A stretch of 64,000 nucleotides of DNA from Hortaea werneckii (GCA_037044905.1 JBAOKB010000132.1:1-64000); one strand, 5' to 3'. Positions 11,763 to 23,477 are shown, numbered from the stretch's first letter. Translations and numbers: made by a program. Notes: generated from the letters alone by a model not told the origin.

Positions 11763-13223
11763 CTACGAGTCAGAAAAGACGATAGTAGCCGTGCCGGAGC
11801 TGAGGGAGACCTAAACGAAATACAGTCAGCAAAAGGAACATCTAAGAAGAGGGGGAAGGGGGAAAGAAGAAGAACATACCGTGCACCCGGTACTCGAACT
11901 ACACTGATCGTAGTTCTCGCCGCTGCAGTACTGGCCGTTCGCGTACTTGCAAGTCCCACTGAGCCCATCACCCGTAATCTCGACAGCAAAATCCAACTTC
12001 TGGGACGTAGTGGGCAAGTTCTGGAAAATGGACAGCCAGGCGGCGCCGTTGCTGTAGCCGACGCCCAAGTTCAGCGGGGCGAAGTTGCCCCAGGGGTTGG
12101 CGTCGGAGCCCCACTGGCAGGCGTTGTCGACGGAGACGCCGGCGGGATTGACGTAGTACTGGGCCGAGGTGTGGCCGCCTTGCCATTTGTAGTAGTTGTC
12201 GGCGTCCGGGCAGGTGAGGTTGGCGACGGAGCCGGGTAAGGCGTTGACGGGGACGGTTTCGGATTCGGTGCCCGGGTAGTCGGTGCGGCAGACGGCGACG
12301 TTGTTGGAGAGTTTGTTCTGCACGACGACGTTGACTTTGTCGGTGCCGGTCATGCAGAGCTTGTTGGACAGGCTCGGGTTCGTGAGGCGCAGCTTGCCAT
12401 TCTCGCACTTGATGCCGCCGATGGACTGGCCGGTGGCGCCCTGAGTGGTGGGCCATTGCGACTTTTGGTAGCCAGCTGGGCAGGCGTAGGAGCAGAAAGA
12501 GCCCTCGGAGCAGCAGTTGCCGCCAGAGCAGAGGTTCGAGGTAATGGTCTTGATGTTGGAGAAGCCGCCACGCTTGGAGAGCGAGCCAGGGGATTGGATA
12601 CCAGTCCAACCACCGAGACCCATCCAGTTGACCGCGACCGCGCCATAGTCTGACGGGAAAGTGTCGCAGTCAATCTCGCCATCGGGGAAGTCGGTGTCGA
12701 GACCAGTGCTGTAGTCGTGGTCAAAGTCGGAGTCGTCACCGCCGCTGGAGCTGGAGGCGGAAGACGAGGCGGGCGCAGAGGAGGAGCTGGAGCTAGAAGT
12801 TGGCTCCGACGAAGAAGACGAAGCTTCAGAAGAGGTCCAGGCCTGCGACGTCGACTCCGGCTCCCAGGACGACTCGGAGCTGGTGGTTGGAGCGACCCAC
12901 TGGGAAGTGCTAGTCGAGGATGGCTCGTTGTAGGAGGTAGCAGAGGGCTGCTCGGAGGAGGGAACGGAGGAAAGGCTGCCACCGTTCTTCCAGACCAGGG
13001 TACCGTTCTTGATGCCCTCCATAACATCGCTCTCGCTGATCGGGTTGCCGTTCAAGACGTAGGCGATTTCGGTGGGGCCCGGCACGACTACGACGTCCGG
13101 GTCGGCGGCCGGGTTCGGGACCGCCTCACGCCTGTCCTTGTGCAGGTGCTGGTGGGCGTGCCGGTGGGGCTGCGCCGCGGTCACCATGACCGCAGCCGAG
13201 AACAGCGCGATAGTGTACTTCAT
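11763..13223 (-). CDS. SUN-family cell wall glucosidase (GH132; SIM1/UTH1/SUN4-like)
   Basis: Secreted cell-wall protein of the SUN family, which acts on beta-1,3-glucan in wall remodelling and septation. Two exons: 13223-11880 and 11810-11763 (donor GTATGT, acceptor TTTAG), 463 residues. A signal peptide (MKYTIALFSAAVMVTAAQ) is followed by a His-rich segment and a KDRR site suggestive of Kex2-type processing. Then comes a long Ser/Thr-rich linker (about residues 95-175). The C-terminal SUN domain starts near CDTFPSDYGAVAVNWMGLGGWTGIQ. It carries the family's cysteine pattern (SNLCSGGNCCSEGSFCSYACP, the CMTG and VCRTDYPG segments, NACQWGSDANPWGNFAPLNLGVG) and the ending GENYDQCSSSTGCTV. The short last exon adds 15 residues. 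A CACGTGAT site lies 20 bp upstream of the ATG. Confidence 0.93.
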
Positions 13224-16200
13224 ATTGGATCGGAAATATGTTCACGTGATGAGAGGGTGGGAGATTATCTGCTGTACCAGTGAAGCGACGATAAGTATAT
13301 GGGCGACAATGCCTATGCTCGCGATTGACCAGCGAGGAGGTGCTGCTCTGCTGCTGCTGCTCCGCTGCTGCTGCTCGCCACCGCTGCTCGTGGGGTGTGT
13401 GTATGAATCTTACCGGCAATTGGTTCGCCTGCTACGTCGCGTGCGATATCGCGACCTGTGACCGTGTTTCGGTGGTGGTGTTGTGATGTTCCTGCTTGGG
13501 TGGTTGCTTGCTTTGTCGGAGGTGGCTGGTCGGCGCGTGCTACGTGCGTGCGTGCAATGATGCAGTAAAGAATGTTACGGTAGTGTTGATTCCAAAGAGT
13601 GAATAGGAGGACTGAATGCTCCCGGTGGAATTGGTAACGGTAGGTGGATGGGTGGGTGTAGAGAAGGTGATGCGTTCACAGCATGAAGGTGACGGTGGTG
13701 TTGTCGCAGCGCATGCACGGGGAGAAGAGAGAGTGAGGCGGTGTTGGGGGGGACAAAAGGAGTGAGGGACCAGGATACGTTCCTAATTTCGGCTCTAAAC
13801 AGGGGTAGCGGCTAGACCCAACCCATCTTCACCTGCACCAGCCCTGCTCCCCACACGCACTGTCCACCCAGGAAATTGTTCCAATGCCGCCATAATAAAG
13901 AGCGCGCCTCCCCTTCACCATCCGCTCTTTGTCGTCCTTGACATTGGCGGTCATTGTCTTGGTTAATCCTCAATCATATCAACAGCAGCGAAGCATTGTG
14001 CTCTTTGTTGCGCAACCAGACAAAGACATTGCAGTGAACCCCATCTCACACAATCACCATTTCCCCCCGTGACTCGTAGCCCTGTCGAGGGCACAGCGCG
14101 CTGCACCGTACACGCGCCGTGTCTTTCGGGCGCTCATTTGATATGGGTCGCTACCATCTCCCCATCAAGCATCGCCCACCCATGTACACATACGTCGGCG
14201 CTTGCGACGCCATGCCATAGGTTCAGTGCGTACATAATATTGCTTGACGCCGAGACACCACATCTCGCAGGACATTCGTCCAACACCACTGCCATGACTT
14301 CCTCTTCCTACTCCGCCGCGCCGCCAACGACGCGTCCTTAGAAAAGAAGAAAAAGTAACCAGCGTGAAAGTCACGGAGGTGAAGTCCCAAAGGAGCGAAG
14401 CTTCAAAGCAAAGTCCCCAGCTGGCGCCGAACTCTAAAACTTTCCGTGCTCGTGTGTGTTATGTTCCTGCATTAGCTCCCCGAAACTTTCCAGCGGGCAA
14501 AAACCCTGAGGAACATTACTCGAAAGTCCTTTACATTCCAATGGGAACAACCCGGAACAACAATAAACAAGCACGTCTTTCTTTTTTGCACGGGAACGTG
14601 TTCATGTAGAGTGATATCATCGCGTGCCTCACCGATGAGCACGTGGCCATTCATCGCGTTGATGCGTAATAAATCGAAGTGACACGATGACCCCCCGAGA
14701 ATCGCGATGTGCGCTCGGCAGCAGCCAAGGATGGCGAGACCTTCTTCCCCCATCGAGTAGTCCATCAGGTATAGCCCACCACGGCAACCCCCTCATCACC
14801 CACCATTGCCGCCCAGATTTGCCGCTCATCCCGTGGAAAACTTTAGTGTTGGCGCACAACTCACCACTACAGACTTGGCCGACCAGCAGCAGATCATGTA
14901 GGCTTGTTGGTCTATCCACACAAGGTTCGGGAGATCTTCAGCTCCAAATTGTATGTAAACAAGGCTTATAATCGAAGAACACGACCTACACGCCCCATCT
15001 TCCCTATACCCAATAGACACGCGCGCACAACCACACCCTCTCTTCTCTTAACGAGGGGAACTAACTGCCGAATCCCCAAGCCATTTTTATAAAAAAAAAA
15101 AGAAAAAAAAAAGAGAAAGAAACGCCTCACTCGTCACTCCTTCACGGGCCTCATTTCACGTTTATGCCGGCCTCGCGCCGCACCGTTATATACATAGTAC
15201 CCGTGCTATGGTCCCCCAAAAACACCGTTCTTATACTGCGTCGTTTATGGCCAACCAAGTCTTGCACGGTTCATTGTGATTATTGCGCCTGTAGACGTCG
15301 TCATAACAGACAGTGGGATGTTATCCTGTGTGAAGGCCCGTGGTAATGCTTTTTGATCTCTCCGATTAAGAAGCCGGCATTGAAAAAAATGGGACGTGTG
15401 ACTCTACCTACCTTACAGTAGGTACTGTCCACACCTTGCTCTTGGAATGCATTGCGTGGAAAGATCGTCGGGGCTGTGATGAGCCGCTGATAATGGGCGC
15501 TTGGGTGCTTCTTTTTCGTGTGCTGCTTTCGCCACCGCGACATGAGTCCACAACCACTTCGACCGAGGCGGGACTTGGTATTCTGTACGGTATTGTACAA
15601 TGCCCTACGAGATATGACTTGTTATTGCGAGGGGATGAGGAGGAGGAGGCGTGCTCGTGGTATAAACGCTCGATATGCAGTAGGTGTATGCATGCATGCA
15701 GTGGACACGAGCGGCTATCCATGCGACAGTCCTGTGCGCCGCTTGTTTCTTTCCCGGCGAAAACCACGTGCGATGTCTTTCGCTGTGTTACACTTAGTTG
15801 GGAGGCGCCGGCCACGAGAACTCATGAGGTGTCACTACTACTGCTGCTGTTAATCCTCTCTGCTCGCAAAAAACGAAAATTTTAGATGAAGGAGAGAAAT
15901 CCACCGTAGAATGTCGAGCGATACTGTTAGACCTCACAGCCGGGAGATTTTGGGGGGAGAAGACTGGTTGGGCGTCTAAGATTTTCCTTCTTCTTCTTTT
16001 CCCTCGTTTCTAAATAATTTCAGAAAAACGAAATAAAAGGGCAGGGGAGGGAAGTGGAGGGGAAATGGAAAGAAGGGACAACGAAATGACAAAAGAAAAA
16101 CAGAATCCTACCATATCCCCATTCCCCTTCCCCAACACGCATCGACTCCTTTATCCGTAAACGGGCTGGATTCGCCCTTTCCCAACCATTCGGTGCTGGG

Positions 16201-16890
16201 ACATCCTTAACCCGAGCGCGAAAGGCAAAGAAGGAAGAGAAAGATCAAAAGGAAAGAAAAGAAAGAAAGGGACGTCTTGTCCCAAGGCGCCTCCTGACCC
16301 CATCCATCTTTCCCCCATTTCCCTCCAGTCCCGGTCCAGGGACAGACAAGACAGATAGGTAGACAGAACAGCCAAGACTTACACCTCTTACCCTTCCATC
16401 ACTCTGACATCTCCCTTCTTCCGTCTCCTGCTAGATAGGAAGTGGAGGCGGGCACCTAGACACCGCTACCTGCAGATTCATCAGAAGCAGGGGGAACCGC
16501 CATGTGAAGACCGGTCTTCTTTAGTCACAGGAGAGCCTACCACATCCCACAATCTCGAAGGCGTAGAAGGTCGGGAAGGAAGCCATGGCGTCACGTCCGT
16601 CCACCCACGCGTCCGCCCCGCGCTTCCTCTCTGACAAACTCCCCTCTTCCAAGAAAGGAGAGGAAAAAAAAGGCAGCGATAACATCGTGGAAAGAGAAAA
16701 ACAAAGTTTGATACAAGACGTAGCCCTTTTCTTCTATCCTTCTTCTATCCTTCTCCTCCTCCTCCTCCTCCTGTTCCATCATCAGTACGACCAACATCTG
16801 CTACTTCTACAATGCCATTGCCTCTCCCGCAACAACAACCGTTGGCACGGGGAAAACCGGATCGATAGGAGATTGAACTTTTGCTAGGGC
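13224..16890. other. 3.7-kb region without a recognisable gene
   Basis: This stretch contains the SUN gene promoter and the 3' flank of QCR8. I see no conserved protein in six frames, no tRNA and no transposon termini. Features present: CTG/GCT-type triplet runs (13340-13385), an inverted repeat AAAGAGCG (13897-13904) with CGCTCTTT (13923-13930), A-rich tracts (15085-15118), a GCATGCATGC palindrome near 15688-15697 and a CTCCTC run (16752-16772). It may hold a long 5' leader, a non-coding RNA or a species-specific gene that cannot be recognised by eye. Confidence 0.4.
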
Positions 16891-17867
16891 TTACTCCTCC
16901 TCGTCGGCGAACTCGGCACGGCCTTGCTTCGAGTTGAGGTATTCGTTCCTGTTTACCGCAGAGGGAGGGAGATAGGTTAGCCTTTTGATTTACAACCTTT
17001 GTTTTTCCCTCTACTGCTTCCGCTTTTGGACTCGGCGCCTCTTTTTCTGGCTTCGTGCGGCGTGAAGGAAAGGGGTGTTGGATGCACGTCAGGCCTGGTC
17101 ATGCGAGTGTGCCCTCCTAACAGACCCAATTACCCTCCTTCCTGTCCCATCTGTGCAGTTCCCCGGTGGACCTGTATCCTCTTTTGTGTGTGTGCAAAGA
17201 CATGCCTCCCTCTTGCCTCTTATCCGTCGTCCTCTTCTCCCGACCCAAACCCTCCCAGTCTGCATACCCTCCTCTTCCCTTCCCATCTCTCCGCTTCCAA
17301 AGGCCAGAAAAACCGGCCCCGAGGAAACCCCCCAAAAGACCAAAAGACAGAAAGCTAGAAAAGGAAACTCACCTCTCAATCGCCCACTGCATGGTCTCGT
17401 ACGCAATCAGCAGCGGCAGACCCCAGTACAGGATCTGGTGGCGGGTGCGACGGAAAGTGTTGAAGACGGCGGCGTTGAAGGTGCCGGCGAGCGGGTTCTG
17501 GCGGTTCTGCGCGAGGCCGTAGGTGACGATGCCCTTTTGGGGGAGGGAGCCTAAGTCACACGGAAGAAAATTGGGTCAGTGGGTTTGCGCCTCTAGCTGG
17601 GGCGGTGGTAGGTGGGAGAGGGTGTTGGTGGTGATTTGTGGGTGGAGATTTACCGAATGCGCCCCAGGGTCCCATGTACCTGTGTAGAAGAATAGGATGT
17701 TAGCTGCGGGTTTCGCTGGGCTCTCAAGAGCATATGGGGTTGGAAGGGTATCGTATGGGCTTTCTCGCGGATCACCAGTGGATGGCAATGCGGATTCGGA
17801 GGGTAGGCACTCACTGTCCTGGCTTCTTCTCGCCGCCGCCGGCGCGGAGGGTCTGAGACGGTCTCAT
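16891..17867 (-). CDS. QCR8: ubiquinol-cytochrome c reductase subunit 8
   Basis: QCR8 is a small single-pass subunit of respiratory complex III in the inner mitochondrial membrane, next to cytochrome b. Four exons, 17867-17815, 17679-17654, 17550-17373 and 16948-16891, join in phase (donors GTGAGT, GTAAAT, GTGAGT; the third intron is 424 bp) to give 104 residues. The sequence follows the family throughout: an N-terminal YMGPWGAFG, then LPQKGIVTYGLAQNRQNPLAG, AVFNTFRRTRHQILYW, a hydrophobic stretch GLPLLIAYETMQWAIERN and the acidic C-terminus EYLNSKQGRAEFADEEE. Exon 2 is only 26 nt, which automatic predictors often miss. It is transcribed away from PHB1 from a shared 443-bp region. Confidence 0.95.
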
Positions 17868-18310
17868 GGTGGATAAGTAGTTATTCGGGAGGGCGGTGGA
17901 GGTGGTGTGGTGTTCCTGGTATCGCAACACGTGATGCTGGAGATGGTGAGGATGTCGCGCTCGGTCTCTCCGCTGGTCAGCAGGAATCCCGCGAATGCCT
18001 GAGGTCCCCAGTCCAAGCAGCAGACTTGAGCGGGAGGCGGATGAGAGTGCCCGAAAGTGGTGGGACGGCGAAAGGATGACGCTCAGGCTCTCAGCGGGCA
18101 ACGGGACGGAGATCGGAGGTCTTGGCATCTGGAGCTCTGGCGCCGGGCTGGAGGACATCATCACTTGCAGCTGGCCGTCTGAGAGTGGAGTGTGAGAGAG
18201 CGAGAGTTGTAGATTGAGCAGTCGCCGCAACACCACCCACCCAGTCTCACCTTACTACCTACCGCGCCTCCCTACCGCACACGAGCTCCATTCCTCCTTC
18301 CTCATCCACG
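17868..18310. promoter_or_regulatory. bidirectional promoter region, QCR8 / PHB1
   Basis: 443 bp between divergent start codons of two inner-mitochondrial-membrane genes. It holds CACGTGAT at 17928-17935, 60 bp from the QCR8 ATG. Shared control is inferred from the layout only. Confidence 0.6.
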
Positions 18311-19279
18311 ATGGCCGCCCAGGCGCTCAATCAGATCTACCGTTTCGCCATCCCCACCGCCGTCGCCTTCTCCGTCGCCTCCGCCTCCATCTACGATGTC
18401 CGTGGTGGCCAGCGCGCCGTCATCTTCGACCGTCTGAACGGTGTCAAGGAGGGCGTTGTCAACGAAGGCACCCACTTCCTCGTCCCATGGCTGCAGCGCG
18501 CCATCATGTACGATGTCCGGACCAAGCCCCGCAACATCAGCACCACAACCGGCAGTAAGGACTTGCAGATGGTTAGCTTGACGCTGAGAGTACTCCACCG
18601 GCCTGAAGTGGGCATGCTCCCTAAGATCTACCAGGTATGTCGTAATCATATCCACATCTACTTGTCTTCTATAGCTATAGCCCTACACTCCACATACTCG
18701 CGCATCATACAACTCCAACCACTTGCTCAGCCAGTACTAACCCCTCCACTCCAGTCCCTCGGCCAAGACTACGACGAGCGAGTGCTCCCCTCCATCGGCA
18801 ACGAAGTCCTCAAATCCGTCATCGCGCAATTCGACGCCGCCGAACTGATCACGCAACGTGAAGCCGTCTCCCACAAGATCCGAGCCGACCTGCTCAAACG
18901 CGCAACGGACTTCAACATCGCGCTCGAAGACGTCAGCATCACGCACATGACGTTCGGACGCGAATTCACCAAGGCGGTCGAGGAGAAGCAGATCGCGCAG
19001 CAGGAGGCCGAGCGCGCACGGTTCATTGTCGAGAAGGCGGAGCAGGAACGCCAGGCCAACGTCATTAGAGCCGAGGGGGAGAGCGAGGCGGCCGATGTGA
19101 TTTCCAAGGCTGTGGCGAAGAGCGGTGATGGCATGATCCAGATCCGGCGGATCGAGACCCAGAAGGATGTCGCGCAGATGCTGGCCAATAACCCTAACGT
19201 TACGTACTTGCCTGGTGGGAGCGGGAGCGGTGCCGGGAATGAAGGGAAGGGGAATTTCTTGCTGGGGCTGAGGTCGTAA
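18311..19279 (+). CDS. PHB1: prohibitin 1
   Basis: PHB1 forms ring complexes with PHB2 in the inner mitochondrial membrane, scaffolding the m-AAA protease and stabilising respiratory subunits. Two exons, 18311-18634 and 18755-19279, give 282 residues. Donor GTATGT, branch GTACTAAC and acceptor CCAG mark a 120-nt intron that is a multiple of three and has no stop codon, so an unspliced message would stay open. N-terminal membrane segment YRFAIPTAVAFSVASASIYDV; SPFH core with GGQRAVIFDRLNGVKEGVVNEGTHF, LRVLHRPEV, SIGNEVLKSVIAQFDAAELITQRE; C-terminal coiled coil KAVEEKQIAQQEAERARFIVEKAEQE. The tail is Gly/Ser-rich. Confidence 0.96.
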   Translation: MAAQALNQIYRFAIPTAVAFSVASASIYDVRGGQRAVIFDRLNGVKEGVVNEGTHFLVPWLQRAIMYDVRTKPRNISTTTGSKDLQMVSLTLRVLHRPEVGMLPKIYQVCRNHIHIYLSSIAIALHSTYSRIIQLQPLAQPVLTPPLQSLGQDYDERVLPSIGNEVLKSVIAQFDAAELITQREAVSHKIRADLLKRATDFNIALEDVSITHMTFGREFTKAVEEKQIAQQEAERARFIVEKAEQERQANVIRAEGESEAADVISKAVAKSGDGMIQIRRIETQKDVAQMLANNPNVTYLPGGSGSGAGNEGKGNFLLGLRS

Positions 19280-20200
19280 GGGAAGGGAGATTTGGTGGGA
19301 ACAACAAGGACCCAAGGCTTGATTTGAGGAGTAGGGAAAACGGAAAAGCAGCGTGAGGCGAACCATTCCCCTCTCTCTCCCTCTCTATCGCATGTACGTG
19401 TGAAGATGTATTCTATCCCCTTTTAATTTTCAGGGCGCTTGAGGTGCGATGGATCCGGTGACGGACGTAAAGGACCAAGGGCGACGAAAACACAAATGAG
19501 GAATTTTTTTTTTTGTGCTTGTATTGCGTAGCATAGCATGGATCTGATGTTCGAAGGAGAAGAAAGGGAAGCAAGAAGCAAGACAAAAAGGGAAGGCTCT
19601 TTTCTGCTTTAGAAAGAAAAAAAGGGTGTCTAGTTTTTGAGTGTTATGTGTGGATACGGACTCTCTATCTCCTACCTATTACCTGGACCTTCTTACTTCT
19701 ATGTCCCATTGTTGATACTCTGAGAAAGCTAGTGCGTGTGAAGGTTGTCATGATTCAGATATCTTTGCGTACGGTGATTTTGATGTTATGCCATTTGAAG
19801 CCCTCTTAAAAGGGTACAGGGTAGATAGGCGAGGTGAGAGGTGCTGAGAGGAGCTTTGCCAGGAAAACATGTTCTCTTTAGTAACTTCATAGGATTTTTT
19901 CTAAAGTTTGATAGGCTGCATTCAGCGCGAGAATTACTAATATTGCAATTAGAAAGCCATGTTGGAAAAGTACTACTATGTACAGCTAGGTCTATACAAA
20001 AAAAGAAACCAGATGATGAACACTGATTAGTTCAGGCGTGGCTCACGCGCTCTTGTACGCAGACTAGCGCACTCCCCCCATCCAGCCAATCACAGCCCAT
20101 TCTTTCTCGCTCGGCTTCCCCAGCTTCAACTTCAATGCGCGCCAACCCTCCGACCTCAGTCCTTACTACGACTGGCAGAAGCACATAACTTACAACGGCC
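19280..20200. promoter_or_regulatory. PHB1 3' flank and NDUFB7 promoter with CCAAT box
   Basis: 921 bp between tandem genes. A CCAAT box at 20086-20090 lies about 110 bp upstream of the complex I gene's ATG, the usual distance for the fungal HAP complex. A T run sits at 19506-19515. No gene seen. Confidence 0.55.
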
Positions 20201-20882
20201 ATGGACTCAGTCAAAGACGCCGTGGGAATGGGCGACAATGGTCCCAAGACCCGTACGTTACGATCCCATCTCCATCATCCTCCCTTCCGATCCCTTAGGT
20301 GGGGGAGGACTCCAAGGCCGGCTCCTCCCCTCCTCTGGACAGTCCGCCGGGCCCGAGAACAAGCGCAAGAGGCAGAGAGGGAATTCACAGCGAGCACAAT
20401 AGGGAGAGGAAGCATGCTAACGAGTTGCCTTTTCGAACGACACACAGAAGCAACGCGAGCCGAGATGAGCGCGGCCAAACTCCCGCTCGCCTACCGCGAC
20501 CAGTGCGCCCACCTGCTCATCCCCCTCAACAAGTGCCGATACGACAACTACTACCTGCCGTGGAGGTGCAGTGTACGTTCACACTCCTTTCCCCCGTAGT
20601 CCCATCACCACCACCAACTCCCTCGTTCCCCCCGAAAAGCACAAATTGGATATGCTGTGTACTGCAAATCCAGGACGAAAGAAAGAGAGAAAGAAAACCT
20701 CAAGGAGAGAGGGTGGGAGACATGAGAATGTCGAGAGAGAAAAGACTAACAAGACCTTCTTTTTCCTTTGGATATAGGACGAGAGACACGGCTACGAGAA
20801 GTGCCAGTACGAGGAGTTCAAGCAGCGCGTGAAGAAGATGGACGAGATTCGGGCGGAGAAGGAGGGGGCGCGGAGCAATTAG
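20201..20882 (+). CDS. NADH:ubiquinone oxidoreductase B18 subunit (NDUFB7-like)
   Basis: Accessory subunit of respiratory complex I on the intermembrane-space side. Three exons, 20201-20252, 20448-20572 and 20778-20882 (donors GTACGT and GTACGT, acceptors ACACAG and TATAG), give 93 residues. The diagnostic feature is a twin CX9C pair: CAHLLIPLNKC in exon 2 and CSDERHGYEKC, which spans the exon 2/3 junction. These are the disulfide hairpins used for Mia40-dependent import. The block KLPLAYRDQCAHLLIPLNKCR and YEEFKQRVKKMDEIRAEKEGARSN match NDUFB7. The gene is easily missed because no exon exceeds 125 nt. Confidence 0.94.
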
Positions 20883-21286
20883 ACAAAGCTCGCGTGGTCG
20901 GAAGAAAGAGTGAAAGTGTGTATATGCGCGGCTCCCGGGAGGGTTTGTTTTTTCCCCCACGAATATGTCATATTAGAAGAAAAGAAGAAAAGGATATGGT
21001 ATCGAGATGAGAATGGCTTGTCCCCTTTTGATTTCTGCTTTTGTAACAGAGTCTCCGCACGGTTATCTTCAACCAGGATCTGCAGGCACAGATGGTTGAT
21101 CGCGCATGCCTTCAGAGCACCGAATCCCACCCTCTCCCGCGTTCCGCCCCTGATACTTACGGAGGGGGGAGGTCTCGCTGATAATCGACTTTGATGGTAA
21201 GTCCTTTACCTCGCATGATGCTCATCGTCCACTAGATCGCCATTCCGCCATCATCTTCGCCAGCAATCTACATCTCCCGCCCAAGC
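20883..21286. other. convergent intergenic region
   Basis: 404 bp between NDUFB7 and the BRCT gene. The interval may include a small last exon of the BRCT gene (minus strand, about 21197-21224): a GTGAGT donor overlaps that gene's apparent stop, and an acceptor-like CTAG followed by a short open frame lies downstream. Confidence 0.35.
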
Positions 21287-23477
21287 CTACTCACCACCCG
21301 CAGCACGCGCATCCCCCTCCGCATCTCCTTCCCCCTTCGACTCCGCAGCCGAAGCAGCTGGATCCGGGCCCTTGATCTCATCCCCAGCCTTATTCACCGC
21401 TTCGCCATCTACGGCAACCGTCTCCTCCTGCTGTTGTTTCTTCCCCGACGGGCCTTCGGTGCTGATACCGTCTCCCTCGCTCTCGGAGGCGATTTTGCGC
21501 TTGCCTAGGATCGAAGTCCCGAGGCTGAGGGGAGCGGGCTGCTGCGCGGAGGAGTCTGGTGGGGGGTTTGGGAGCTTTGTGAGCTGGTCTTGAGCGGCGA
21601 GGGCGGCTTGTGTGTGGTCGAATGACTGGGTTTCGGTCTCTGCGACTGTGCTGGGTGGTTGGGTCGTGGGTTCCGTGCTTGGGGGTTGGGTGTCGGTTTC
21701 CTTCTCGGTGGAAGGGGGGAATTCAGACGAAGGGTCGATGGGATCCTGCGTAGGAGCAGCTGAGGCGTCTCCATCTTGCACAGGAGCCGCAGGCCCTTCA
21801 ATGTCGAAGTTGAAATTCCCGTCGTCCCTGTCGTCTTGCGTGCTGGTGAAAGGATAACCAAGGTCCGGATTGTTGAAGATTTCAGTCAGACTGTCGCCCG
21901 AGTCTCCAAGAGCTGCCTCACCGTCGCCATTGATATCACCGGCAGCGTCGAGCGCGCCGGACATGAGGTGGTCGAAGCCAGTAAATCCGCCCGGCTCACC
22001 ATAAATGAAATCGCCACCCGCGCCATCGGCCTGATCGTCGCTCGGCCCAAGACCAAAGGCTTCTGCACCACTCATCCACAACTCAATATCCTCCGCGCCT
22101 TTCCTTTTAGCTTGCTCTTCAATAGGCGGGCCGATCTCCGGAAAGACTTCTTTCTCCTTCGCCGGCAGCACGCCGCGAGGTCCATACAGCGGCGGGTGAT
22201 ACGTGAAGGGCCTCTTGGCGAAATCCTCCTCCCCCAAGGCTCGAAAAGCGGCCAGAAAAGCCGATCCGTCCCCGGGAACGGAGACACCTCTCCCGCTGCC
22301 ATCGTTTGCGGAGGTCCCTTCACGCCGGGCACGATCTCGCTTCGCCCGCTCCACAGCGAAGGCGATCCGGTCGTCCCACTCCACTTGCGTCTTCTCCTTG
22401 AACAACTTCTTAAACACCCGCATCGCCGTGCCGAAGTTACTTCCCTTGGCCAGAAGGACGTTGTTGCTGGGTTTAAGCCCGGTGCCCGCGAAGTGCGCGT
22501 TCACGGCGTAGTTCTGCGGGGCAATGTTGGATTCGTAGATCTTTAGCTGGGCGTGTGAGTAAGCATACCTCCGCAAAAGGAATGGGGCAGGCTGTGGGTG
22601 GAGATTGTGGGTTAAGAGGGGGATCAAGCTTACTGTTAGAGCATAGCGCTCGTTCCGGTTGTGCTTAGTGTCGACTTTAGTGATGCAGACGTCGAACTTG
22701 AAGCCGGTGGCGTCCATGTAGACGTGGTAATCATCTGTTTTCGACACAAATCAGCACACATGCCCGAAACAAGAAAAAAAGGCACTCCCCTTTGGACCGC
22801 ACCGACTTACCGCTAAAAACCGCATTCCGAGCTTTCTTTGCCGCCTTCCTCGCAATAGCCGCCTGTTCTTTTCCCCTCTGCCTGTCCAGCTCTTCCTGCA
22901 CTTTCCTCCTCATCTCCTCCTTCCTCTGCACCTGAGCCTGCCTCTCCAACTCCGCCCGGTCCTCCTCACCCAGAAACGGATCCGTGGCATCTTGCAGAAC
23001 CTCCGCCATCATACTCTGCTGCGCCCCTCCACCCCCACCCCCCTTCCCAGCACTCCTCCTATCCAACTCTCGCTCAGCCCTCTCGACGATCTTCTCCATC
23101 CTCGCCTCCTGCGCCTCCCGCGCCTTCGCAAGCTTCACCCACGAGTACGCCCCGTCCGAACTCGGCTTATGCGCCGCGTGCAACGCATCCCTTAACCAAT
23201 CCGGACTGACGAACTTCACAGGCTTACGGCCACTGCCGCTCTGCTCGGCCTTCTCGTTCGCGGCGAGCGCGGCTTGGATGAGGACGGGTTTGTTGTGCCA
23301 GACGGCTTCGGAGCAGACGATGTGCGTCGTTTCGCCTTCGAGGAACTTGGTGCTGGTTTGGCCGTGGGCTTGGGTGATCCAGCGGGTGATTTTTTCCGGG
23401 GTCCAGTTTTGGGCTTCTTTTGGGGGGAAGAGGGGGTGGATGAGTGTTATGTTGGTTCCCTTGAGGAAGCCGCCCAT
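21287..23477 (-). CDS. BRCT and degenerate WGR domain protein (PARP-like, no catalytic domain)
   Basis: Three exons, 23477-22811, 22734-22634 and 22546-21287, give about 675 residues. Residues 1-110 form a BRCT-like domain (GxxI..IHPLF, HGQTSTKFLEGETTHIVCSE, and the typical SPDWLRDAL). A charged coiled-coil region follows (about 120-215). Next comes a WGR-like domain: YHVYMDATGFKFDVCITKVDT, LKIYESNIAPQNYAVNAHFAG and GTAMRVFKKLFKEKTQVEWDDRI, which ends as the WGR domains of poly(ADP-ribose) polymerases do. The W-G-R signature itself is replaced by HFAGTG. The remainder is acidic and disordered with no PARP catalytic domain. Nuclear chromatin or DNA-damage binding is inferred. The second intron (87 nt) is in frame and stop-free. 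At the 3' end GTGAGT overlaps the stop, so an extra small exon is possible. Confidence 0.8.

Noticed and set aside
12350..13283. Open frames on both strands overlapping the SUN-family gene
   Set aside because: They mirror the Ser-rich GC-rich coding sequence of the real gene and show repetitive Arg/Gly/Pro composition only.
15436..15885. 149-codon plus-strand frame in the 3.7-kb gap
   Set aside because: No conserved motif, begins mid-region without promoter or splice context, and codon use is not like the real genes nearby.
18737..19366. 209-codon antisense frame in prohibitin exon 2
   Set aside because: Prohibitin is certain on the other strand; the antisense frame is its shadow.
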